From the NCBI GenBank assembly GCA_963708725.1, contig CAVPTL010000016.1:1-10133 (forward strand): 10,133 bases of DNA, in the 5' to 3' direction. The notes below the pieces were generated by a model that was not told the origin of the DNA, did no database searches, and worked only from the letters and a program-made list of their open reading frames with translations. A program made the translations under genes and the position numbers. Origin of the DNA: CAVPTL01 sp963708725. Lineage in GTDB: Bacteria; Actinomycetota; Thermoleophilia; Gaiellales; JAICJC01. Of this stretch, positions 1-7,026 are shown piece by piece. The number at the start of each line of letters is the position of its first letter. Position 1 is the stretch's first letter.

Positions 1-12
1 TAAGCTCGCTCA

Positions 13-681
13 ATGGCGATCAGGATCGTCCTGGCTGAGGACAGCTACCTCGTTCGTGAGGGCGTCATCGGTCTCCTGGACCGGGAGCCGGACATCGAGA
101 TCGTTGGTGTGAGCGGTGACTTTGATGGCCTGATGGACGCCGTCGGGACGCTCACGCCCGATGTCGTTGTGACCGACGTGCGGATGCCACCAGGGCACAC
201 CGACGAGGGAATCCGGGCGGCGGTGGCCCTCCGATCTGCGCATCCCCAGATCGGGGTGGTCGTGCTGAGCCAGTTCGCCGACGCTCGCTACGCAATCGCG
301 CTGCTCGAACAGGGCTCGGCCGGCCGTGCGTATCTCTTGAAGGAGCGGCTCGCCCACGTCGATGAGCTGCTCGCTGCGATTCGGTCGGTGGCCGCCGGCG
401 GGTCGGTCGTGGACTCAAGCATCGTGGACGCACTGGTGGCCGCCCGGATGGAAGCCGAGCGCTCGCCGCTCGCCGACCTCACGCCTCGGGAGCGAGAGAT
501 CCTGTCGGAGATGGCCAAGGGCAAGAACAACGCCGCAATTGCGGCCTCGCTCGTGATCACCGAGCGCTCGGTTGAGAAGTACATCCACTCGATCTTCGTG
601 AAGCTCGGCCTCTCGTGGGAGGAGAACACCCACCGGCGGGTCAAGGCTGTGCTGCTCTTTCTCTCTGATCAGGGCGGCTGA
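13..681 (+). CDS. NarL/FixJ-family response regulator (REC + LuxR-type HTH)
   Basis: This is a cytoplasmic DNA-binding response regulator of 222 residues, the usual length for the NarL family. The N-terminal receiver domain (about residues 3-125) shows the acidic pocket E9/D10, the phosphoacceptor D55 in VVVTDVRMPP, S86 in the Thr/Ser position and K110 in YLLKER. The C-terminal LuxR-type helix-turn-helix (about 152-215) begins LTPREREIL and carries the recognition region ITERSVEKYIHSIFVKLGL. The ATG at 13 has no clear Shine-Dalgarno sequence in the 12 visible bases, and a TAA lies at 1-3, so coupling to an upstream gene outside the window is possible. Its 3' end overlaps the convergent histidine kinase gene by 13 bp. 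That kinase (HisKA_3 type) is the natural partner by family, although pairing across strands is an inference. Its target promoters are not visible. Confidence 0.95.
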   Translation: MAIRIVLAEDSYLVREGVIGLLDREPDIEIVGVSGDFDGLMDAVGTLTPDVVVTDVRMPPGHTDEGIRAAVALRSAHPQIGVVVLSQFADARYAIALLEQGSAGRAYLLKERLAHVDELLAAIRSVAAGGSVVDSSIVDALVAARMEAERSPLADLTPREREILSEMAKGKNNAAIAASLVITERSVEKYIHSIFVKLGLSWEENTHRRVKAVLLFLSDQGG

Positions 682-2033
682 CCGGCAGAGCTCTGTTCAA
701 GAGGGATCGTGCCGTGTATGCGCGTCCCGTGCCCGATCTGGGAATCGACCTCGAGCGTGCCTCCCAATGCGGCCAGGCGGTCTCCCATGCCGACCAGCCC
801 GGCGCCGCCTGTGACCGACCCGCGCTCGAAGCCGGCACCGTTGTCCGTCACCGAAAACTCGAGTTGCGCGGCGGCCTGCTCCACGCAGATTGAGACCCGC
901 GCATCGGCTCCCGCGTGTTTTGCCGCGTTCTGGAGCGCCTCGACACAGCAGAAATAGATTGCCGCCTCCACGTCTTCGGGGTAGCGGGCCGTGCCCTGAG
1001 TGGTTACCGACACGTCAAGACGGGTTCGATCCGCCGCGACGTGCAACGCCTCATCGAGGCCGCGTTGCTGGAGTAGCGGTGGGTAGATGCCGTGTGCCAG
1101 ACCGCGTAGCTCGCGCATTGCCAGCTCGGCCTCCTCGCCGAGGCGGGCCAGGAGCGCCGTCGCCCGCTCGGGCTCGGTCGCCCCGAGTTCGCGGGCGAGT
1201 TTGAGGTTCACCGAGATCGCGACGAGGTGCTGCTGGGCGCCGTCGTGGAGGTCGCGTTCGATCCGTCGCCGTTCCGCGTCGCCGGCCGCCACCACTCGCG
1301 CGCGCGACTGGCGCAGCTCGTCGGCCTGCAAGCGCAGATCGTCAACCGAGGCCCGCAGGGCGTCGTCGAGGTGACTGTTCTGAAGCCTGAGCCCGAGCTG
1401 GCGCGACAGTTCGATGACCGCCTGCTCCTGATCGACGCTCAACTCCTCGACACCGTCCAGGAGCTCGAGAACGATCACACCCAGCACCGCCTGGGGCTGC
1501 CGCATGACCGCGGCCCGAACTCGCTCGTCCGGCCGTCCGGCCAGCAGCTGGGGTAGCCACACTCGAAGCCACGCGAGGCCCGTGAGTTGGGCGGCCATGA
1601 GGGCTTGCACCTCGGCCGGGGCCAACTCGATCTCGCGTGGATCGCGATATGGATCGCTCGTCGCCAGCGTGAGCCGTGAATCCTTGTACGTCCAAAGCTC
1701 GGCGGCGGTCAGCGGCAACACGGCCCGCAGTGATTGGGCCACTTCAGCGAGCAGATCTTCGAGCGGGAGCGGTTGTGCCAGGCGGCCTCCAGCGGCGTCG
1801 AGGATCTCGCGGGGATCGCGCTGGTCACCGCCGTGAAGGCGGTCGAGCCAGGCCGCCAGCCGCAGCCGAAGTGGGTTGGAGATGAGTACGGCGGCCATGA
1901 TCACCAACAGCCCGGCGACCATCAGTTGGCGCTCCGAGCCTGTTGGCGAACGACCGAGCGCGAGCAGCATCAGCACTCCGCCCGCGGCGACGAGGATAAC
2001 CGTGGTGAAGACGACTGCGAGCCGGCGGGTCAC
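669..2033 (-). CDS. Sensor histidine kinase, HisKA_3/NarL-partner type, coupled to ABC permease
   Basis: This 454-residue membrane histidine kinase is read from a GTG at 2033. That start overlaps the permease stop codon (GTGA), which argues for translational coupling. An in-frame extension reaches 2513, but it lies entirely inside the permease gene and is not credible. Two membrane segments (about 6-27 and 36-53) are separated by only about 8-10 residues, so there is no external sensor domain. A GAF-like region follows (about 85-215), then a short helical linker. The dimerisation/phosphoacceptor motif RRRIERDLHDGAQQHL contains H263 and the DxxxQ phosphatase motif of this family (D264, Q268). 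The ATPase domain has the N-box EALQNAAKHA (N369), DNGAGF (397-402) and GLVGMGDRL (412-420). It likely phosphorylates the convergent regulator at 13-681. The GAF assignment is from general pattern only. Confidence 0.95.
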   Translation of the reverse strand: MTRRLAVVFTTVILVAAGGVLMLLALGRSPTGSERQLMVAGLLVIMAAVLISNPLRLRLAAWLDRLHGGDQRDPREILDAAGGRLAQPLPLEDLLAEVAQSLRAVLPLTAAELWTYKDSRLTLATSDPYRDPREIELAPAEVQALMAAQLTGLAWLRVWLPQLLAGRPDERVRAAVMRQPQAVLGVIVLELLDGVEELSVDQEQAVIELSRQLGLRLQNSHLDDALRASVDDLRLQADELRQSRARVVAAGDAERRRIERDLHDGAQQHLVAISVNLKLARELGATEPERATALLARLGEEAELAMRELRGLAHGIYPPLLQQRGLDEALHVAADRTRLDVSVTTQGTARYPEDVEAAIYFCCVEALQNAAKHAGADARVSICVEQAAAQLEFSVTDNGAGFERGSVTGGAGLVGMGDRLAALGGTLEVDSQIGHGTRIHGTIPLEQSSAGQPP

Positions 2034-4426
2034 TCGGCACGAAGGGCGCGCGCGGCCTGCGTTCGGGCGGCGTTTCGTCCGGGCCAGGCGGCGATCATCA
2101 CGACCGCGATGAGCACGGCCGGAATCACCGCGATCAGTTGCAGCAACGGCACGGCCGTGACCCCGAGCACTCCCAGATAGCTGGTCACCAGCGTCCACGC
2201 CCATCGACCTGCCGCCACCCCGACGGGGAGCCCGACAACGAGGGCGATCACACCAACCAAAGCGCTCTGCCAGACGACGGTCATCACCAGCTGTGATCGC
2301 ACGAACCCAACGCTCTTCAGGATCGCGAGATCGCGGCGGCGCTCGCGCACCGACGTGAGGAGCGCGTGGGTGAGTATGGTCACCGCGACGATGGCCGCGA
2401 TCGCCGCGACCACATAGGGCATCGCGCGTCGGCGGCCGGTGGCGGCCACGTTGGGTGGCGGCACCGGCGGGAACGCGATCATCTTGGTCTGGCGTTCGAG
2501 TTGCCTGAGCCATGCTTCGGTATCAATTCCGGGGGCCAGCCGTACCCGAAAGAGGCTTGGAAACGCGCCCGGCACGAGATTCTTCAAGCCGTTCAGCGTG
2601 ACCGCGGCGCCATCACCGAGACCGTTGGTGCTGGAGGGTGGGAGCAGCCCTTCACCGACGACCTTGAATCGCTGAGAGAGGTGGCCCCGACGCGCGGTGA
2701 CCCAGGATCCAATCGAAACGTGGAGATCGGCCAGCGTCTGGTGCGCGAGCAGGATCTCGTCCGCGGACGTCGGCGCCCTGCCCCGAGCGACCGTGGGCGT
2801 CACGCGCCCACGCCCAGGGCTCATCGACTGCACCCCAACCTGCTCTCCGTTGATCTGGAGGCTCGTGGCGGTGGCCCCCTGGGCGTAGGCGGCGACGGAA
2901 GGCGCCCCGTGGAGCCAGTCCGCGGTTGTCGTTTGTGGTGAGCCGCCCTCGCCGAGTTCCAGATTCCAGTTCTGACCGTAGAGGGCGGGGGTGGACAGCA
3001 GGTGCGCGAGGCTGGAGGAGACGACCACGGCGGCGGATATCGCGACCACGGCCGTGATTGCCGCCGCCAGCGTCGAGACCGTCGAGATGCGTGCCGAAGT
3101 GCCTCGATCAAGCGCGCCCCGCACGCCGGCAAAGGCTGTCAGAGGGAGCCTTGCGATGCGTATGCCGACACCGCGCGGAGCTCCCGCGGCGCGGGAAGGT
3201 GTCGTGCGCCGATACGCGATGCCCCAGCCTGTGAGCGCGGCCACCACTGAGCACACCACGATCACCGCCACGACGCCGCCGAACATCACCGTCGGATCGA
3301 TTGCCACACCGGGCGACGGCTCGAGTTCGTGGGCGTATCCGAGCGGGAACAGCGGCGAGAGCGCCACCGCCACCGCGAGCGCAGCGAGCGCCGCCACCGA
3401 TCCGACGAGCATGCCCCTGATCGCGGCCAGCCCCACGAGCTGTCTGCGAACGACTCCGACGGCTCGCAAGAGCTCCCAGTCTCGGGACTCGGAGGCAGTC
3501 TGGCGTGCCAGTAACGTCGCGATCAGGGCGAGCGTCGCGATCGCCCCGGCGATCACCACCGCCCACAGGAACCGGGTCTGGAAATCGACGTCGGTCTGCA
3601 CCGCGGCAGGGTCGTCGGGGCCAGAGAAGAAGTCGAACGCTCCCGGAGGGGCGATCGCATCGACACTGGCCTGGAATCCGGGGATGGCACCGGCGCCACC
3701 TCGCAACACGTAGGCGTCCTCCTTGACCCACGCTTGTAGCCGGCCGCGATCGTATCGACGGTAGAAACCCGGCGATAGCGTGATCCGCCCGGAATCCAGG
3801 CCGGCCGCCAATCCGACAACGTGGAGTCGTACGAGTGGACCACTCGTGTATGTCAGCGGGTTAGCCCGGAAGCCAAACGGGATTTGGGCTTTGTGGTCGA
3901 GATAGCCCATGAACCGCCGGGTGACGAACCGCAAATCGAAGCTGTCACCGACGCCGCGGCCAAGAACTCGGCTCGCGGCCGGGTCGAGCAGGACCTCGTT
4001 TGCGCGGCGGGGATCCGGCAGCCGGCCGGAAACGACTACCGGTCGATCCTGCGATCGCCACCGAGGGCGGCCTGCCGGCTCGTAGACGGTGAGGGCGTCG
4101 GGACTTTCATCGGGCCATATGGGATCACCCGACTTCGTCCGCCCGTTGACCACCATGTCCTTGTGGCGCGCGGTTGACACCACCTGGGGGAGGCTTGCGA
4201 TCCTCCGCGACGGAAGGTGCGTGCCGTAGAAGTATCCGGAGTCGGTAAACGCGTCTGATCGGCTGCTTGCGTTCGCAAGTCGTTCGGCCACGGTGTCGGC
4301 ACGGCGGATACCCGCGACGCTGGCCATCACGGCGCCGCTCGCAACGCCGATCAGGAGGGCCACGATCAACCCCGTCGCCCAGCGGTGGCGAAGCTCGGTG
4401 GCGAGACGGTAGACGACAAGTCTCAT
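2030..4426 (-). CDS. ABC transporter permease, FtsX/MacB-like, two FtsX domains
   Basis: This 798-residue integral membrane protein has the layout of the duplicated FtsX-type permeases that pair with MacB/LolD-like ATPases. One N-terminal TM segment (about 17-39) is followed by a large external region (about 40-284). The first FtsX domain has three TM segments (about 285-306, 333-360 and 379-405) and the cytoplasmic motif SRDWELLRAVGVVRRQL. A further TM at about 450-472 precedes a second external region (about 473-670). The second FtsX domain (TMs about 671-690, 715-740 and 752-780) carries RRRDLAILKSVGFVRSQL. The ATG at 4426 overlaps the ATPase stop codon (ATGA), and its own stop overlaps the kinase GTG. 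Substrates of this family include peptides, lipoproteins and antibiotics; nothing here identifies which. Eight predicted TMs and a large N-terminal external domain argue against a true BceB, which has ten TMs. Confidence 0.93.
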   Translation of the reverse strand: MRLVVYRLATELRHRWATGLIVALLIGVASGAVMASVAGIRRADTVAERLANASSRSDAFTDSGYFYGTHLPSRRIASLPQVVSTARHKDMVVNGRTKSGDPIWPDESPDALTVYEPAGRPRWRSQDRPVVVSGRLPDPRRANEVLLDPAASRVLGRGVGDSFDLRFVTRRFMGYLDHKAQIPFGFRANPLTYTSGPLVRLHVVGLAAGLDSGRITLSPGFYRRYDRGRLQAWVKEDAYVLRGGAGAIPGFQASVDAIAPPGAFDFFSGPDDPAAVQTDVDFQTRFLWAVVIAGAIATLALIATLLARQTASESRDWELLRAVGVVRRQLVGLAAIRGMLVGSVAALAALAVAVALSPLFPLGYAHELEPSPGVAIDPTVMFGGVVAVIVVCSVVAALTGWGIAYRRTTPSRAAGAPRGVGIRIARLPLTAFAGVRGALDRGTSARISTVSTLAAAITAVVAISAAVVVSSSLAHLLSTPALYGQNWNLELGEGGSPQTTTADWLHGAPSVAAYAQGATATSLQINGEQVGVQSMSPGRGRVTPTVARGRAPTSADEILLAHQTLADLHVSIGSWVTARRGHLSQRFKVVGEGLLPPSSTNGLGDGAAVTLNGLKNLVPGAFPSLFRVRLAPGIDTEAWLRQLERQTKMIAFPPVPPPNVAATGRRRAMPYVVAAIAAIVAVTILTHALLTSVRERRRDLAILKSVGFVRSQLVMTVVWQSALVGVIALVVGLPVGVAAGRWAWTLVTSYLGVLGVTAVPLLQLIAVIPAVLIAVVMIAAWPGRNAARTQAARALRAE

Positions 4427-5139
4427 GTCGGATCGGCGAGCGGGGACGACTCGGCAGGGAGACCCGCGAGCACCTTTCCGTCCTGCATCTCGACGATGCG
4501 CGAAGCTCCGGCGCCGACCGCCGAGTCATGCGTGACGAGCAGGATCGACTGGCCGCTGTGGTTGAGTCGTCGTAGCAGCTCGAGGATCTCGGCGCCTCCG
4601 TCGGAGTCGAGCGCGCCGGTTGGCTCGTCCGCGATCAGCACGGTCGGATCGTTGGCGAGCGCGCGGGCAATCGCGAGTCGCTGTCGCTCACCGCCCGAGA
4701 GGACACCCGGTCGTGTGCCTGCTCGCAGACTCAGTCCGAGGAGGTCAAGCAGATCTTTTGCGCGAGCCTCGGCGGCTCGTCGCCCGGCGCCTCGGGCCAG
4801 CGCGGATATCGCCACGTTCTCGAGTGCGGTCATGCTGTCGAGCAGGTTGAAGAATTGAAACACGATCCCGACGTGGCTTCGTCGCATCACGGTCAGCTCG
4901 TCTTCGCTCTTGCCCGCGAGTGATTCCCCCGCTATCGCAATCTCACCGCTGGTCGGCACATCGAGCCCGGCGACCAGGTTGAGCAGGGTCGATTTGCCGC
5001 ACCCCGAGGGACCCATCACGGCAACGAACTCACCGTCTTCCACATCGAGGTCAACACCGCGCAGTGCTCGCACAGGCGCGGTCTCGGCGTCGAACACCTT
5101 GCGGACTCCGCGTATCCGCACTGCGAGGTGGTCAGACAT
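4423..5139 (-). CDS. ABC transporter ATP-binding protein, MacB/LolD-like
   Basis: This cytoplasmic ATPase of 238 residues energises the permease encoded next to it. All nucleotide-binding motifs are intact: Walker A GPSGCGKST (43-51), Q-loop Q95 in IVFQFFNLLD, signature LSGGERQR (147-154), Walker B VLIADEP (167-173) with catalytic E172, D-loop ALDSD and switch H204. The FQFFNLL sequence and overall length match the MacB/LolD/YknY group. The frame extends to a GTG at 5157, but the ATG at 5139 (MSDHLAVRIRGV) is preferred because GGAG lies 8 nt upstream and because family members start just before this point. It is the first gene of a three-gene operon with the permease and histidine kinase, and its stop codon overlaps the permease ATG. 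Confidence 0.95.
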   Translation of the reverse strand: MSDHLAVRIRGVRKVFDAETAPVRALRGVDLDVEDGEFVAVMGPSGCGKSTLLNLVAGLDVPTSGEIAIAGESLAGKSEDELTVMRRSHVGIVFQFFNLLDSMTALENVAISALARGAGRRAAEARAKDLLDLLGLSLRAGTRPGVLSGGERQRLAIARALANDPTVLIADEPTGALDSDGGAEILELLRRLNHSGQSILLVTHDSAVGAGASRIVEMQDGKVLAGLPAESSPLADPT

Positions 5140-5144
5140 CCCGG

Positions 5145-5174
5145 TATCTCCGCACACCGCCCCTCTCGTGTCAA
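5145..5174 (-). promoter_or_regulatory. Candidate promoter of the ABC/kinase operon
   Basis: On the minus strand a perfect -35 hexamer TTGACA (5174-5169) is followed after 18 bp by GAGATA (5150-5145). That is a poor -10, ending only 5 nt before the ATG at 5139. The -35 is convincing and the -10 is not. If it is used, transcription would start at or next to the ATG, which conflicts with the Shine-Dalgarno-like GGAG overlapping the -10. A second, more distal promoter is possible. Confidence 0.35.
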
Positions 5175-5235
5175 GTGCGACAACCCCCCGGTGAACATGG
5201 GTGGTGGCCCCCTCCCAACACAGGGGCCAGCCCTG

Positions 5236-5265
5236 TTATGGGCGCTCCGGTCTTGCGGATATCAC
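5236..5265 (+). promoter_or_regulatory. Weak candidate promoter of the NHL-repeat gene
   Basis: A -10-like TATCAC (5260-5265) ends 6 nt before the ATG at 5272, the spacing expected for a leaderless transcript. The best -35 match is the poor TTATGG (5236-5241) at 18 bp. There is no good ribosome binding site before 5272, which agrees with leaderless translation, but the hexamers are weak on their own. Confidence 0.25.
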
Positions 5266-5271
5266 CCAGCC

Positions 5272-6456
5272 ATGACACAGCGAACTCCATATCAGCGCGT
5301 TCTTACAGGTGGCATCGCAGCGATTGTGTGTGTCGCGGGTTTGGCTCTGAGCGAGGGCGGGTTTGCTCATGCAAACGGTGCCAGAACCCTGGCCGCTCGC
5401 AGGGCGGCGGCGTTCGCCCACATACACGGCTGGGTAACCCCGCACTTCCGACCGGTGAGGTATGCCAACTCCGTGTCGCTCGGCCAGCCCGAGGACATCG
5501 CCTTCGACGCTCGAGGGCACATGTTCGTCTCAGAGTTTTCCGGGAACAAGGTCGACCGGGTGGATCGCGTCGGCCGGCTGAAGGTGGTGGGGGGCACCGG
5601 AGTGGCGGGCTTCTCTGGCAACGGGGGGCCCGCCACTGCGGCTGAGCTCAATGCCCCGACGGGACTGATCGCCGAGCCCGACGGCAGCCTGCTGGTGGCC
5701 GACCACCACAACGGATGCATCCGCCGGATCGCCCCCTCCGGGACGATCTCAGCGGTCGTCGGTCGCTGTGGGCACGAGGGGTTTTCCGGCGATGGTGGGC
5801 CGGCGACCAAGGCTCGTTTGAATGATCCGATTGGCATTGCGCAGGACCGGTTCGGGAATCTCTACATCGCCGACGAACAAAACCACCGCCTTCGCCGTGT
5901 CGATCGCGACGGTGTGATCACCACGATCGCCGGTGGCGGCAAGCGCCTGGTCGAGCACGCTCCGAATGGCACTCTCGGCACCCGTGTGTGGCTGCGTCAC
6001 CCGTCATACCTGGCAATCGACCACGCCGGCGACGTGTATATGTCCGACTTTTGGGCCAATGTCGTGATCCGGATCAACCGAGCCGGTCGGATCCGGCACA
6101 TCGCCGGCAATGGGACACTCGGATTCTCCGGGGACGGTGGCCGCGCGACCCGCGCAGAACTCGACTTCCCCACCGGCCTTGCGCTGACAAAACGGGGCGG
6201 CCTGTACATCTCCGACTCGCTGAACAATCGCATTCGGAAGGTCTCGCGATCTGGAGTTATCACCACGGTTGCGGGCGCTGGACCGGCCGGTTTCTCGGGT
6301 GATGGTGGCCCTGCGGTGCACGCACGGTTGAAGGCGCCATCGGGAATCGCCCTCGCGGCCGACGGCACGCTGTTCATTACCGATCAGGCCAACAACGTCG
6401 TTCGGGCGATCTGGCCCTCGGGCATCATCACCACCGTCGCCGGGGTCACCCCTTGA
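5272..6456 (+). CDS. Secreted NHL-repeat beta-propeller protein
   Basis: This 394-residue protein begins with a signal peptide: charged MTQRTPYQR, a hydrophobic core (about 11-28), and likely cleavage after FAHA near residue 34. About six NHL-type blades follow, starting near residues 69, 126, 183, 241, 297 and 353. Each runs from a P-x-G-(I/L)-A-like strand through DG-x-L-(Y/L)-(I/V)-(A/S)-D to N-x-(I/V)-R-(R/K)-(I/V) and ends G-x-I-(S/T)-(T/A)-V-(A/V)-G. The loop GFSGDGGPA, or a close variant, recurs at 113, 170, 284 and 340 but is replaced in blade 3. Such propellers usually bind ligands or proteins and are not enzymes; no catalytic residues are evident. The frame is open back to 5128, but that extension lacks a signal peptide and overlaps the divergent ATPase start, so 5272 is chosen. 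The divergent position next to the ABC operon suggests, but does not prove, shared control. Confidence 0.9.
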   Translation: MTQRTPYQRVLTGGIAAIVCVAGLALSEGGFAHANGARTLAARRAAAFAHIHGWVTPHFRPVRYANSVSLGQPEDIAFDARGHMFVSEFSGNKVDRVDRVGRLKVVGGTGVAGFSGNGGPATAAELNAPTGLIAEPDGSLLVADHHNGCIRRIAPSGTISAVVGRCGHEGFSGDGGPATKARLNDPIGIAQDRFGNLYIADEQNHRLRRVDRDGVITTIAGGGKRLVEHAPNGTLGTRVWLRHPSYLAIDHAGDVYMSDFWANVVIRINRAGRIRHIAGNGTLGFSGDGGRATRAELDFPTGLALTKRGGLYISDSLNNRIRKVSRSGVITTVAGAGPAGFSGDGGPAVHARLKAPSGIALAADGTLFITDQANNVVRAIWPSGIITTVAGVTP

Positions 6457-6581
6457 GGCTGACTGTCACGACCGTCCCCGCGCCAGCATGACCCCACGCT
6501 CGTAACTTCTGGCAAAGTGTCGAATCCGGGGCGAGGCGTTCGTACAACAGGGGAGAGGCGGCCGCAGCAGGCCGCCGCGAC

Positions 6582-6588
6582 AAGGAGG
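6582..6588 (+). promoter_or_regulatory. Strong ribosome binding site
   Basis: AAGGAGG lies 6 nt before the ATG at 6595. It selects that start over the earlier in-frame codons back to 6517 and over the out-of-frame ATG at 6590. Confidence 0.85.
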
Positions 6589-6594
6589 AATGGG

Positions 6595-6933
6595 ATGCCG
6601 CGGTACCTGATCTCGTTCGATGACGGCTGGATGACCTTCGCCGAGGAAGATCTGCCAGATGTGGCCAAGGCCGTGCGCGTGGTGAGAGAGGACGCCAAGG
6701 CCGCCGGGGTATGGGTTTTCTCCAGCGGGCTGGAAAGCCAGAGGGCCAGCGTCGTTGCCACCGACGGGACGGTCACCGACGGCCCGTACCCGGAGACCAA
6801 GGAGGTTATCGGCGGGTTCGCGGTCGTCGATGTGCCGACGCGCGGAGAGGCGCTGGAGTGGGCTGCAAAGATCGCCGTCGCCTGCCGCTGTGCCCAAGAG
6901 GTACGGGAGCTCCTGCCCGACCCGTCCGCCTGA
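6595..6933 (+). CDS. YCII-related (DGPF domain) protein
   Basis: This small cytoplasmic protein of 112 residues has the length and pattern of the YCII-related/DGPF family. It begins MPRYLISFDDGW, has a central helix (about 20-38), and carries the hallmark TDGPYPETKEVIGGF (61-75), followed by a strand and a helix rich in EALEWAAK. The family is a ferredoxin-like fold of mostly unknown function. Many actinobacterial members sit beside ECF sigma factors of the ECF42 type, but no sigma factor is in this window. The usual C-terminal consensus is altered here to AVACRCAQEVREL. The gene stands alone, 138 bp after the NHL gene and 93 bp before the PadR gene. The strong Shine-Dalgarno sequence sets it apart from its apparently leaderless neighbours. 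I see no clear promoter or terminator around it. Confidence 0.88.
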   Translation: MPRYLISFDDGWMTFAEEDLPDVAKAVRVVREDAKAAGVWVFSSGLESQRASVVATDGTVTDGPYPETKEVIGGFAVVDVPTRGEALEWAAKIAVACRCAQEVRELLPDPSA

Positions 6934-6964
6934 TCGGAGGGCGCTGGTGGTGACCAAGACCACA

Positions 6965-6977
6965 TGGGGGCGGCAGG
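6965..6977 (+). repeat. 13-bp copy of the tRNA-Arg 3' end sequence
   Basis: TGGGGGCGGCAGG here is identical to 8746-8758 and 10120-10132, where it is the acceptor and T-stem end of tRNA-Arg (minus strand). The identity stops at the next base (C instead of A), and no tRNA structure surrounds it. It lies between the DGPF gene and the PadR promoter. It could be chance in GC-rich DNA or a trace of an older integration. Confidence 0.4.
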
Positions 6978-6992
6978 CTGGGGGCGGGCTGG

Positions 6993-7020
6993 TTGACTAT
7001 TCCGACGATCGGAGTAGTAT
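6993..7020 (+). promoter_or_regulatory. Promoter of the PadR operon (leaderless)
   Basis: A -35 box TTGACT (6993-6998) and a -10 box TAGTAT (7015-7020) are separated by 16 bp. The predicted transcription start falls on or beside the ATG at 7027, so the PadR mRNA would be leaderless. No Shine-Dalgarno sequence precedes that ATG, which agrees. This is the clearest promoter in the window. Confidence 0.7.
6996..7018 (+). promoter_or_regulatory. Probable PadR operator (inverted repeat)
   Basis: The half sites ACTATTCCGA (6996-7005) and TCGGAGTAGT (7009-7018) form an inverted repeat with 9 of 10 pairs matching and a 3-bp centre (CGA). The dyad overlaps the end of the -35 box, fills the spacer and covers most of the -10 box. 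A dimeric PadR protein bound here would block RNA polymerase, so negative autoregulation is the natural inference. Confidence 0.6.
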
Positions 7021-7026
7021 GGCGCG

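Noticed and set aside
2034..2513. In-frame N-terminal extension of the histidine kinase (160 residues)
   Set aside because: It lies wholly within the permease gene in another frame, is arginine-rich without domain features, and the GTG at 2033 overlaps the permease stop and starts directly at the first TM.
2991..3713. Plus-strand 240-residue Ala/Thr-rich frame
   Set aside because: It is antisense shadow of the permease gene with low-complexity composition, as are the other plus-strand frames from 2366 to 4177.
5128..5271. Longer start for the NHL-repeat protein
   Set aside because: The 48 extra residues have no domain or signal features, would bury the clear signal peptide that begins at 5272, and overlap the divergent ATPase start.
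6457..6594. Terminator or promoter between the NHL and DGPF genes
   Set aside because: Only a 4-bp GGGG/CCCC stem at the NHL stop and a lone TACAAC near 6543 were seen. Neither is supported by a T-run or a convincing -35.
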